Shown here piece after piece: positions 22,201 through 33,329 of a stretch of 60,000 nt of DNA. Positions within the stretch are counted from its first letter, which is position 1. Every line of letters starts with the position of its first letter. The DNA comes from Membranipora membranacea. Lineage: Eukaryota > Bryozoa > Gymnolaemata > Cheilostomatida > Membraniporidae. Location: contig OU612065.1 in NCBI GenBank assembly GCA_914767715.1, forward strand, positions 37,884,001 to 37,944,000, given 5' to 3'. Made by a program: the position numbers and the translations under genes. The notes under the pieces were generated by a model, which saw only the letters and a list, made by a program, of their open reading frames with translations, was not told where the DNA came from and did no database searches.

Positions 22201-25042
22201 ACTGTCCACAAAATTGTGGTCTTTACTATTACTTACCCGTTACAGTGAAAACCTCAACAGTGGTTGTTAGTGTGCTGTTTGCTGTTAGACAGCTCCTTGT
22301 TGAAAGCTTGCACTCCACAGTCGAAAGGTCATATGAGTAAGCTCGACACTGTCGAGATTCTCTAGCTGCCATTGTAGTACACAGGATTGAGCAGATTTGA
22401 AGAACAGGTACATTGTGGTATGTCGCAGCAACAGAATTAAGGAATGAATTTTGAGTCTTTGTTGAAGTTTGAGATGTGAATGAAAGGCAAACGACTAAGT
22501 GCAACCGGACAGCAGCCTGAAAATTATAATATCATGTGTGAACTTATTGTTATAAAGGTGATGTCATTTTTTCTTATGAAGTGTATCGCATCGCTTATAT
22601 TTGATATGAATTATCGAAACGTCATGTGTAGATAATATAAACACTCCGGCAGTTAATACTATCAAGTGATTATGCGAAATTGAAATATGGCATCTGTTCC
22701 CTCTACTACAAACTCCGCCCTGATTATTCAACTTTGAAGATTGTCACCAACTTACATTGAAACTTTTGCTTCCTCAAAACTTTATGAATCATCATTGTGT
22801 ATCTTTCCCGAAAAGCTTTCTATTACAATTCAGTTTCACAAGATCCACTGTCCAATTACTTTTATACTGTTATTACAAAATAAACAAACAAAAAAATGTC
22901 TTCTGTATTCTGAGTCAATCATATTTTTTTTAGTTTTTAATATCCCTTGGAAATCAATGACGTACATTTTTTCATGTCTTTGGTTTGAATATGGAATATA
23001 GTCAGAAACGAATGATATCCACAGAATTTTCTTAAAAGCTAGATTTGTGTGCTGCATAACATTGCAGTTAGATCCATTGGTTTAGTTTTTGTATACATTA
23101 GTACTGTAAAGGCATTCTACAAACTACTTACACATATAATGAGTTTGGGTGTTTCCTTAAACATGACTGTTACTGGCAGGTTGAATGCCACTTGGTTCTT
23201 CCTATGCAGGATTCGTAGATTTATAATATTGAACAGTTGCTTCTATATTATTTCTGCTTGCTGCACAAAATGCCAGCCAAAAATAACATCATTCTATATA
23301 TACTGAATATTATTCATATCAAATTTATGTTTCAATTTCGATTGCACTGATGCAAGTGTCTTACACAAAGATGAGACATATTTTGCCCTTCTTGCGAATA
23401 ATTGATGCATGCATTCAACAAAATACACTGTTCAAAATAACGTTTAATCAGTTTTTTCTGTACGTGATTAGGTAAAGGAGATTGTCAGGACCTTAAAATG
23501 TATGGTTATTGATCCTCTGAGCCAAGCTCTCAAGGTTTTTAATGGTGCTGCTCCGTTTCAAGCACTTAAGACCTGTTATTGAGAAGAACTCATTATATAG
23601 CAATGAAGTCTGCACATATCGATCACTGCGCTTATCTTAATTTTATATTCAATAAAATGTGGAACATGAATTATTAAAATGAAACATTGTTTGGTATTTT
23701 AATGTCAGCATGATATGTCAAAAGCTACCAAAATATCAACTTTGACATGAAAATATTGACTTAAATAAATTGCTTAATGTATGCTTCTTCCCTAAGCAAT
23801 CAAAATCAAATTACTTACAAGATATTATATTTATCAATAAGATGCATGCTTCATTTCAGGATATTTTATTTAGTTTCACAGCAGATATTAGAAATTTGGA
23901 AATATTTTCACAAAACAGCAACTGCCGTCCCTATAGAGTTGTCAGTGATAGAAATTTTAGTGTATTCTTCTTAATTTTAGCTTCCTCACTGTGAGTGTAA
24001 ATATAAATACAAGCTTTCATCAGGATGAAAAGGTGTAATATTGTATGATGAAAATGAAAAGGAAGTCCACACAAATTTAAAAATACAGAAGGCAGTGATT
24101 GTACAGTGCAAAATCATGCCTTAAATGACATGAAGTCACATTTGTGTATTCAACAAAACTTGAACCGAGGAAACCAATCAGAAAATCTCTCAACTTATTA
24201 TATTTACATACTCTCCACAGTAGAAGGAATTTTCTTTTTCACAATTTTGTCAAATCGAGGGTCCATAAAGGCCGTGCATCCAAGCACATACTTCATCTCG
24301 TTAGCAAATCAAACAGACATACACGATCACTTCGTAGCAACTGTGCAATAATTAAACCCTCATTTAGATCAAACCTAGGCAAATCAGCCTTTTTAAATAT
24401 TTTTAATACATTTGTAACTAAATCAACCAAGCCTCATGAATCATTATCATTTAATCCTACCTTATGTTGTTAACTTGTATTTTTGTTTGCCACTCTCTGT
24501 TCCTTCTTTTCTTTTTTCATCTTATTCATGCAATTTATGATACCATGCTTTCATTATCCTACACACTATATAGTATGTAACACCCTACCACTTATATCTT
24601 TTTATTCAAGTCATTTTTTTATATCTATGTTAATGTGTGTGAGGTCAACAAGTTGTTTTTAATTTGCTTCAATTATAAACTTTTAGAAAACCTCAATAAA
24701 TAAATAAATAAATAAAATAAATAAAATAAATAAATATTGATGAGTTTGTCTGCAATAATGTCTTATAAAAGCTATAAAGCCTACATAATCATCATAGTCT
24801 TAAAATATCTGATAATTCCTTTCTTTAAAAAACAATCACTTACAGCTGTGGTCTAAACCAAATTATAGCAATATCTGCTGAGGTACGATATTTGTGGACA
24901 TACAGCAGAATATAATGAGTTAAGTCAAAAGGGGTAATTTTTTACAGTTGTTAGACCTGTTTGGTCTATTGATAGCCTTCAAGTGCGTATAATAAGTTCA
25001 AGTACTTACCAATACGATGAGTTGCGGTATTTGATGTAACAT
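19279..25042 (-). CDS. Secreted PAN-like / MAM domain protein, 285 aa
   Basis: Six minus-strand exons: 25042-25010, 22516-22237, 21269-21141, 21026-20858, 20555-20399 and 19368-19279. All phases agree. Exon 1 (MLHQIPQLIVL) plus exon 2 (AAVRLHLVVCLSF) form the signal peptide. Residues about 30-104 are a PAN/apple-like domain (VPVLQICSILC ... CRAYSYDLSTVECKLS). Residues about 108-285 form a MAM domain: ISCGFEEGDTQC, NTYLYFETS, LSLYYHGYGAG, then GDQGDAWKLFE, and the closing DMAIDDITIKS. MAM domains mediate extracellular adhesion or oligomerisation. This one lacks a C-terminal cysteine. The model ends nine residues after that motif with no membrane segment, so it should be secreted. A TATA-like element lies at 25163-25170 and an AATAAA (minus) at 19223-19228. 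Intron 1 (2.5 kb) contains a LINE remnant. The first two exons resemble those of the neighbouring lectin-like gene. Confidence 0.85.
19717..19741. repeat. (GAATT)n microsatellite
   Basis: Five tandem TGAAT/GAATT units in the last intron of the PAN/MAM gene. Confidence 0.8.
20560..20740. repeat. Purine-rich low-complexity tract (CAGACAGACAGTCAG type)
   Basis: The MAM-gene intron just upstream of exon 5 is a degenerate run of AGAC/CAGT/CAAGC units. The overlapping minus-strand frame 20384-20809 crosses it, but only 20399-20555 is exon. Confidence 0.55.
21736..21906. repeat. Composite tandem tract (GTTTCAAA)n - (AAGTTG)n - (GAAAGTTT)n
   Basis: About 170 bases of three related short tandem motifs in sequence. 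Eight-base GTTTCAAA units come first, then six-base AAGTTA/AAGTTG units, then eight-base AAGTTTGA units. All share an AAGTT core. It lies in the intron between the PAN and MAM exons. Confidence 0.85.
24103..24736 (+). mobile_element. LINE 3' portion with A-rich tail, copy 2
   Basis: Positions 24144-24473 encode a remnant resembling the C-terminal end of jockey-type LINE ORF2: HKGRASKHILHLVSKSNRHT, then CAIIKPSFRSNLGKSAFLN. About 150 bases later the 3' UTR matches the copy at 6575-6685 and ends in AATAAATAAATAAATAAAAT repeats up to 24736. It lies in the first intron of the PAN/MAM gene, antisense to it. It is 5'-truncated, as is common for non-LTR elements. It may be the same family as the fragment at 1-420, which cannot be shown because they cover different parts. 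Confidence 0.65.
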
Positions 25043-25162
25043 TGCATAGACAGTTGACGCCCAGGATGCTGCCAAACTATGTCTATTACTTTTAACAGTA
25101 GAGGTAATAATTTCAACTGAAAACAGTGTTTCTGTCTGCACAATTTCATGTTAAAACTCACA

Positions 25163-25170
25163 TATTTATA
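25163..25170 (-). promoter_or_regulatory. Candidate TATA box of the PAN/MAM gene
   Basis: TATAAATA on the minus strand, about 120 bases before the ATG at 25042. The distance allows a 5' UTR of about 90 bases. Supported by position only. Confidence 0.35.
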
Positions 25171-25179
25171 CTCTACGCC

Positions 25180-28100
25180 ATTCAGAATTAGTTCTGTCTG
25201 CAGTTTCTAATGCATTGACATATGATCCTGACACTATGATGGCAAGTTTATTTTGATCCTATTTCATTATGACAGTGGGTATCAAGATAAATTTAACAAA
25301 ATAAGCTGTTTAATTTGGTTGTATGTACTATTCCGATGTGATTTTGGAAAGAGAATCGCCATCACGATCTTTTTCTGTATAAGACCGCTTGTATTGATCG
25401 CTTATGACAAATATTTACACATTGGGAGGATCTTCAAGAGTGCAATTGACCTCAACGGCTTGAAATGTTTAGATGTTCATCCTGTAGCGTTGCCATCGGT
25501 AATTCTAAGTAATCTTTGACATAAGTGCCACAGACACAACGGTTACGTTACGTAAATTATCAATTATTCAATGGCAGATTTTATTGGATAAATAATGCTA
25601 CACAAATGTATTAAAAGAAATCTAACAACATTGACTGCATGAAGACCTGATACGATGAAATGGCGCTCATAATCAAGGGTACTCTTGTTATTCTGTCATC
25701 TAAATTATAAAATTGCTTCTCGCCTGGTTAAGAATCTACTGGTATTTCACGCTGACTTGATGCAATAGATAAAGATCCCTGCAATTACAAGGCCCTATAC
25801 CACAACATGAATAATATAAAAAATGAAATGGTTAATTTAACTAGTTTATGTCAAAATAACTTCCATTGTTATCTTGATCAAATTAGAACAAATGAGGTGA
25901 ATTCGATTTAATGTACTTGTGAAAGGTATTACGATCCAGAAAGGTGGTCCAGTTGGAGAATTGTGATTGTTTGTTAGAAATCTGATGACACTGGTGCTCG
26001 TCAGTAGTATGAGAAACTACACAGTCATGTTTTGTCAGAGGGTAGTATAAAGTATCATCGTCAGCGTGTTTCTAATTTGGTATAGTTGAGGAAGGGTCAT
26101 TGATTGATACATTTATTAACCGATGACCCGACATTCTTCCTTCCCGTTTCAAAAAAAAAGAAATTAAGAGCGATGTCCTCCTCCTCGAGCACAATGTCTT
26201 CTCTCTGAAAGGCATTATTGTACTTAGTGCACCAGTGTAACATCAACGTTCAGTAGTTACAGTTTATAGAATTAATGGTCAGGGTTCATCCTATCAAAGT
26301 CACATGAATACTCTGATAAAAAAGGCTTGACTTCAATGCTTTCTTTTGCATATAGAAGATTAACAACACAAGAGTCAAAGTGCATCAGGACATCTGCTGT
26401 TCCCGTGCAAGATTCCCGGTTTGTCGATTCAGGCAGTTATTCAATGATATGTTCGAATTATTCTAACAGAAGGTCAAATTTATCAGCAAATAATTTCAGT
26501 TCCTCAGAATTCACATATTCGCGTACTAGGGGCGTATATTGTTGGGTATTTCTCATTTGGTCTGATACTGCGTATGGTAAGTGTTGTCATATTAAGAAGG
26601 TAGTCAGGCTGTAGCTGGTATAGAAATAGAGATTCTGGGCTCCTCAACAACCCCAAGTGAGCTGTATGTGTCAATAACTTGTACGTGTCAATTAAATGTA
26701 AAACAGTTTGCCCAAAATGATTTAGACTGCCAAATACAGTATAAAAAAAAATAATAATAACTACATCAACATTCAATGTTCATTCATTTCGATAATATAT
26801 TCTGCAAACCAAGATTTCGACTGCTTTTCATTATATTTAAACACAGTACACAGTGTTCAGATAAATAATAATTCAATTAGAAGAATATTCCTTGAAACAA
26901 AACTACAAGTATTATTACAAAGCTTTAGCATCGATATGATTTGAGAATCACTGTGATATATTACTTTTCCTCGTAAGCGCCATGTTCTACAAAGAATTAA
27001 ACATAAACTGCACGTTTTTGATTTCACAGAAATCAAGAAGGTGATAACAATCTGATTATCAATGGACAATCATATCATGGTTTGAAGAGCATAAAGTTTT
27101 GATTATATTGCTGCTATTTGCTATGTTTGAGTAGTTTAGACCAAGAACCAAAATCAATTTCAGGCTTTCCTATAGACCTGTAGACCTATAGACCTGTTCA
27201 CCAGGGCTGGAATGGGTGCAATAAATTTGAGCCGGGCAGGATTTCAGATTTCAGATGTCTATCAGATCCGGACATGGTCAGGAAGCAGAGTAAGGCGGAA
27301 TATTTAATTGCATACGACTCTGACCTGTTAATGAGCTTACTTCCAAAGTTTTATACTTTATGATCAGGACAAAAGTATATTATTCTTGGTTTGTTTGTCA
27401 ATTTGTTTTCATCCTTGGATTGAGGGAGAATGATCTGGAAATCATACTAAATCTTTCAGTCAGGCTGTATTAGACATGCAAAATGTGCTAGGCAGCATCA
27501 GCTTCGTCCATTACGCGATGCAAATCTCAAAGTAGTTGCTGACTCTAAGCTGGTTAACACTTCAGTTTAGGGGAGGTTCCAAGACATTGCTGTAATGATG
27601 GTAGAGCACAGGCTAATAACAGGAACAGGAAACTGCTCTGTGGTATTCGATTTTAGCTGAGTTTGAGTACCTGATGGATGAAATGTTTCACAAGAATTCT
27701 GGCTAAATAATCATCCGAATTGGATTTTGTCTTTTTCCCTATGCAGAAGGTGCAATCTGCTATTAATCAATGAGAAGTTGTTTGAAACCCTGGTTGCCCT
27801 TTAATAGAGCACAGTCCATATAGACTAGTATTTATAATTTTCATTTGAAGTCTTGTATTTTGTCCTGATTCGCTAACCAACAACATACATATTGAGGTGC
27901 AATGGTCATTTACCTTCCTTTCATTGCTTTACCCACAGACATGGCTTTACCTCTGATCAAGTGACAGTGGGGCTAAGAATATTGAAAAACCCTCCAGCCT
28001 CCCCGATTACCACCCTACATGTCTGTACTCACATTTTGATTTTTATAGTTGTAGATAATGTGGAAAGAGTGTAATTGTGAAACTAGATGGAGTCAGAGAC

Positions 28101-28535
28101 CCATATTTAATGATTTAGAGACAAGCGCTTATCCTGTCTGAAGGCTGATCATCCCCATGATCTGGAGATCGATAGTTGCGTTTTGGAGGCCAATCTTGTA
28201 GCCAGTGACTAACAATAACTGAGAGTTATACAGTCACAGCTGGAATCGGTATCACCAAAATGTCAGCGTCCTATTCCTCGCCAAAATATTTTACACAAAT
28301 CATTTTTACTCAAAAATCATAAATTTTTACTGGAATGTTTTTTATGTGTTGTACAAATATATACCTGAATCAAATGATGAAATTTCAGCGCGTTGATTGA
28401 TTGTGCAGCAACAATTGACATGAGAAAAAATGAATATGGACCACACTCTGGACATCATTGTGAAAAACTACAGCTAAAACTCTGATCCTCGGTACAGATG
28501 ATGAATGACAGAGTATGATCAAATCTTGTTTATGA
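25180..28535. other. Gene-free stretch
   Basis: No recognisable exon, RNA gene or long repeat. Frames such as 26327-26614 (+) and 26504-26776 (-) overlap each other and show no family resemblance. A short imperfect tandem (TATAGACCTGTAGACC) lies near 27175-27195. Confidence 0.45.
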
Positions 28536-28542
28536 AAGTTGT

Positions 28543-28608
28543 AACCATAGACTTAATATACTATATTATATTATATTATATATATTATAGTATATTAAGT
28601 CTATGGTT
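28543..28608. repeat. 66-bp near-perfect palindrome flanked by 8-bp direct repeats
   Basis: The arms 28543-28565 and 28586-28608 are exact reverse complements of 23 bases around an AT-only loop. The eight-base direct repeat GTTGTAAC occurs at 28538-28545 and 28606-28613, partly overlapping the arm ends. It is either a very short MITE (foldback element) or a strong hairpin. It lies about 160 bases beyond the stop codon of the receptor-like exon. Confidence 0.75.
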
Positions 28609-28767
28609 GTAACTAACACAATACTGTAAGGTCAATAAAAATCTAATTTTTCTTTTATACTAACTAAGGAATGAACTTTGAATCACCTAGATACACTTGA
28701 GTTGCTGCATTTTCTAAATAAAATAATGTGATTGGTAATGGATTAGGTTGGAATGAGATAATAATCC

Positions 28768-30147
28768 TTATGATGAAGTCATTGAGATATTGGCAATAGT
28801 TTCCAAAGCAGGCTCAACCCTCGCCACATTCCTTTTACTTTTACATCTCAGCAGATTGCGTCTAATAATCTTTTTCAATTTTGCCCGATAGTCATCCATC
28901 ACAGCATACAGTGCCAATATATTCCAGATTCCATTCAGCTGGTCAACCAGGACTGAAATTGTTTTAAAAAGTCGAGCCTCAACATTGTAACTCAAAAGTA
29001 TACACCCATTAACAATCCAGAATACAGAGCTAAGAACGTAGGCAGCTGTGGATATGAAAACGTAATCAGCAGCCGCCTTTTCTCTATCATTGTGATTACT
29101 TTGGTGCTGCCTATTTCTCATCTTAAAGTATTCGATGGAGAAAAGTAATGCAAAGATTATAATCAAAATATGAACCAGAAATATTGGTCTCAAACAAGCA
29201 CGTAAATGACTCGCTTGACAAAAAAGCATCCCAAATCGCTTATCAAAACAAGGTAAATTTCCTGAAACATAAAACAAAACTAAGAATGTAATCGGAGTGG
29301 AAACGAGGGCATTGAATGCTGCTGAAATAACGATCTTTGTATAATTTCTGATGAAGAAATGGCAGTCATACTGAAACGGCTAGGCTCACATTAACCAGCG
29401 ATCAGTTATAGAGAATAAATAGATCATGCACCTATAGTCAGGGATCCCGGGGTCAAAATTCATATAAAAGTGTAAAAGCTGTTTTTGCTACATTATGTAG
29501 TAGAAGTCTTGTAATGTCATGACGTTGCGCTGTAAGCAGCACATCACAAATCTGGGTAAGTGATTTTTAATTTCTATGAAAAGCTAATGGTATCAGGAAA
29601 CTATATCCAAAGTATTAACTCTAAATATTGAGAACTTTTATCGCAAGTTAAAGATATGTAGTGAAGGGTTGATTATGGAAAAAGTTGTCTCCCCTGTATA
29701 ACATGAGTGAAATCCAATAAACCCCCCTTGTGATTCCTGTTCTGAGGATGGAATACAAAAAGATAACACTTATACTCAATTATGTATGAAACTCAGCTTT
29801 TACACTTTTAACATGGATTTTGATCCCGGGATCCCCGACTACTAAAATGTATAGCTGCAAATGCTAAAACGATCTACCAAACAATATGGCATGATAAGAT
29901 AGCTCTATGGAGTCTCTCCAAACTCGAACTGTACCAAGTGTGCCGAGGACCAGTGTTGTAATATCCAGGCAGGTAACAATTCTTACAGTTTTTTGTAGAA
30001 AACTGTCCCTTCATGCTGCCGTGACGTTGAGAGAAATATCAGATGAATGATGTTTGCTGTGACTATCACACAGGTGATTACTAAGATAATCCACGACATT
30101 AGAGTATTTAACCCGATATCTGCTTCATCACAAAATGTGACTTTCAT
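28768..30147 (-). CDS. Divergent seven-transmembrane receptor (GPCR-like), incomplete or decayed
   Basis: Two minus-strand exons are supported. Exon 30147-29987 starts MKVTFCDEADIG and encodes one helix (WIILVITCVIVTANIIHLIF), then ends in phase 2 at CT|GTAAGA. Exon 29370-28768 begins in phase 0 after TTTCAG and encodes four helices: IVISAAFNALVSTPITFLVL, then LRPIFLVHILIIIFALLFSI, YVFISTAAYVLSSVFWIV and a final ISVLVDQLNGIWNILALYAV, followed by a basic cytoplasmic tail. The order and spacing fit helices 4-7 of a rhodopsin-like receptor, but DRY and NPxxY are not conserved. The phases do not join directly, and no exon for helices 2-3 was found between them. A 407-bp inverted-repeat element occupies most of that gap. 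It may be a pseudogene, or a missed highly diverged exon may exist. Confidence 0.5.
29435..29841. mobile_element. MITE-like element, about 407 bp, with ~46-bp terminal inverted repeats
   Basis: The left end (29435 onward, TAGTCAGGGATCCCGGGGTC...) and the right end (to 29841) are inverted copies over about 46 bases, ending in AAAGTGTAAAAGCTG on the inner side. A three-base direct repeat CTA flanks it (29432-29434 and 29842-29844), which fits a target-site duplication. The interior has no coding capacity. The three-base duplication resembles PIF/Harbinger-type insertion, but CTA is not the usual TWA target, so the superfamily is uncertain. Confidence 0.75.
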
Positions 30148-30179
30148 GGCTGCCTGCTTTACTGATTCCTGATAAACTC

Positions 30180-31345
30180 AAACTATAGGACCTTTGATAA
30201 CTGTTTAACTAATATTAAAGTTTTCAACATGACTTGATGTATATTATCTGTTTCTTCATATTTTTATATAAACATTTCTTATTTCTACGCAGAAAAATAG
30301 CAATATTTCTTACCTGTATTGACTAATTAACCCATACTACCTGCTGCTTTTTACAATTCCTCGGAGAATTCCTCAACAGATTAAAAGAGGAATTAGATAA
30401 TAATAAAAAAAAAAACAGGATCAAATCTACTTTCCATCTAAAATAGTGAAAAAGAGTTCATCAATGGAGTAATACCACATTGGTAATACACCCCTCTCTA
30501 TAATACTAAGCTTATCAACATGTGGATGAATATGATAGATTGTGAGGTCTATTCTAGTTGAATATACTGCAGCAGAGTTCAAAGTGCAAATTATGATGGT
30601 ACTCAACTTGTAAAGAACTAATCAAAATTCATATCATAATTGTTATTAGTTGATCATTTTTTATCACAACATCTGTAATCAATGAACTGGATATGAGTTT
30701 GAGTCTCGAAAGTCTTATGAAAATTAAAATTGGAATATGCAGAAAAAAATCTTATTAATGAACCCCAGACAAGTGCCTAGTGGGAAAAGGATTTTTGGCA
30801 TATAAAAAGCTTGTGTAGAAAAGATCTGGGGTTGAGCTCACTGATCTGAAATAATGAAGTCATAGTTTCCAATGTTTATCAATGCAAATCTATGTACAAC
30901 AAGTAGACAGCTGTACCTATTAACCAGGATTTAGCTATCCTGATTTCTCCTTTTCTTCCTATAACCAACCAAAATTTGGGGGAATCAATTTTTCGTAAGG
31001 ACCACTGCATAGTTTGGTATCGAATTCCTAGCCATCAATAAAAGAGGTATTACAAGTTGATGATATCAGTGGTTAATGCCTCATAGCAAATAGAGTTTAA
31101 GAATTAGGGATTATCCCTGTGTAAACACAGTTTTCGTGCTAGAAATTTTGTTCCTGAACATGTTCACGGGTGAAAGCTGGCTAGTGTAATTCTTTCATGA
31201 ATAATTTACACACTTTCAAAGGAACAAGTTGTATAAGATAAGATAAGAAATAATCCATCGCAGTATTTTTTTGTATGAATATCATAATCAGTATAATGGA
31301 CATGTAAATAATTTGACCGAGTCAAAGATTGCAAGCCGTCAATAA
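30180..31345. other. Unassigned sequence
   Basis: No coding exon, RNA gene or structured repeat was recognised upstream of the receptor-like gene. Confidence 0.4.
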
Positions 31346-31357
31346 TCGAAGTTTAAA

Positions 31358-31640
31358 GGCCCCCAAGCAGGGTCACATGACACGATGCTCAGTTGTTAGG
31401 CAATAGGAACTCAGTATGAACTGTATATATAATCATGAGGAATGAGCACACATCTTTGTTAGCCTTCATCAACTGAGGCTTGTTTTTGAGGCTGCAGCTA
31501 GACATTGGTGTATTTGAGGAACTGCCAAGGGGCCCATATTGGTTCAAATGCGATGAAGATTTGCACAAGTATGTGCAAGATTCTAGCGCATAACATGGTG
31601 TTAATGATCTCTCTTGTATGGTGAACCCTGCTTGGGGACC
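31358..31640. mobile_element. MITE-like element, about 283 bp, flanked by TTTAAA
   Basis: GGCCCCCAAGCAGGGTCAC at the left end is the inverted counterpart of GTGAACCCTGCTTGGGGACC at the right end. TTTAAA flanks both ends (31352-31357 and 31641-31646). TTTAAA is itself a palindrome, so it could be part of the inverted repeat or a duplicated target containing TTAA, the piggyBac-type target. The interior frame on the minus strand (31389-31739) runs past the element and is not considered coding. Confidence 0.65.
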
Positions 31641-32049
31641 TTTAAATGATATATATACATATAAATATACGTGAATAGTTACCATGCCATGACTGTATTT
31701 TGCTTCAGAAATGCTTGAGAGAAGAATACAGCGGACCACTCCATGTTAAATCCAAGTGTAGCAGCGATTAGCCAGTAAGCTAGTCTTTGACCTTTAACCT
31801 GTAAAGACAATGTTCATTCTGATCTGTCATATATTAACGCAATATGACATGCCACAATGGTAATTTAAAAGCATCATATTTTTTCTTACCCGTTTTTGTC
31901 TCTCAATTAATGGCACCTTTGCAAAACAATTTCTCGCAAAAATGATATAGATGCCATAAAAGTTATAAAAAAAATACTGTGTTCATCCTCTGCACATTCA
32001 TTGCAAGAAGCAAGCAAAAATTTGTGTTCTCTTTCCATATTCTGGGATA

Positions 32050-32944
32050 ATGTACGGAAGAATCGGACTGATCACTTCGGCATTCCTTGTTTTAGCAGCT
32101 ACCAAACACTGCAGTCTGTGTGGGGTTGTCAGTAACAAGGAATTAGAGAGGCTAAAGGAACAAAACAAGATTTTTCACGACACATTGATCAAAGAAAATC
32201 GTCCTGATCCACAAAAATCTGTGCGAGGCAGGTCTCTTCAGGTGACATAAAAAGATAGTCTACGCATGCTTTGTAGAACAACTCTGCCAGAAGAAGATTG
32301 AGATGTATAGGAAATACAAACCAGTGCCAACATGAATGCAAGAATGCCGTCAATCTCACTGATTCTTGGAGTCAATACCAGGCTAATGACATACGCAATG
32401 AAAATATGGCACTATATAATTTTGAAAACACTTTCAGAACCATCAATAACTATCATAGTTCTTAAAATATTGTATGTTCTCTGTAGTAACACTTTAATAA
32501 ATATGAAGCATCAAAACATAAATACATAAATAAAAGTCATTAATAAATTATGTTGCAAGTGCAGATTTCAATTTTCTTTTAAATTGGTGTTGCTGTGTCC
32601 CCTAGATCTATGACCTTGGAAGTTGAAATTAAGAAAACATATTGAGCTCTTTGCCGCGCTTGCGAAGAAGTGTTTTATTGTAGATTCACAGAGATGTCAT
32701 TGACTCCGAATTCAAAACCAAGCGTGCACCCGAGTACTACAGTTTTGATGACCCAACCTCTTTGAGGTATTATTCATGGTGGAGAGCTGAAAAACCAAAC
32801 AGGGTCGCTTTGTCTGGTGGGCCATTTATATGGCAATATCTATTCATGAACTGGTGTCTCTGGTGTGTACACATTTCACAACCTGCTCATACGCCTCTCT
32901 CTAAATTTGTTAGCAGTGTGCATAACCAATCATCAAAAGGATGA
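32050..32944 (+). CDS. Possible small secreted protein, two exons, unknown family
   Basis: Positions 32050-32250 read MYGRIGLITSAFLVLAATKH..., a plausible signal peptide followed by a charged helical stretch (NKELERLKEQNKIF), a dibasic-rich segment (SVRGRSLQ) and a stop. Splicing in phase 0 at CAG|GTGACA (32241) would join it to a second open block that starts at 32684 after TTTTATTGTAG. That block reads EFKTKRAPEYYSFDDPTSLR, then YYSWWRAEKPNRVALSGGPF, which looks coding. Its 3' border is unclear: it may stop at 32944 or splice earlier. The junction donor is weak. I recognise no family. It could be a secreted peptide precursor (KR/RGR sites) or a fragment of a larger gene with exons near 33130-33330. 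AATAAA lies near 32530 if only the first block is used. Confidence 0.4.
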
Positions 32945-33329
32945 TTATTGTGGGCATACAGTCCTTCGAGGTTTGAGGTTGATTTGATACCTCACTAATA
33001 TTTATGCCAATGCATGTGGCGACCTGGTGGATGGAATGGACGCATATGACATATGAAATGAATGATGTATTAAAAAGACTGGAGTGCTAAGATAGAAGCG
33101 TTTAAATCAACATGAATTAAAACTATACATAGGATGAGACAGGAGAAAACTTGTGTGATAGTGATAGTGATAGTCTCCTCCTCATTAACGTGCAAAGAAC
33201 AAAAGTACTTGACAACCTTACACGAAAGGGTGATAACATCGCAGCCAAGTTACCAGGTCGTCGAGATTCCAACCTATGAATCAAATTGTAGGCATATGGG
33301 ATTGTCTCTCATTACTGGAAGGTAGATCA

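Noticed and set aside
31389-31739. 116-codon minus-strand frame
   Set aside because: Most of it lies inside the inverted-repeat element and crosses its border. There is no recognisable domain.
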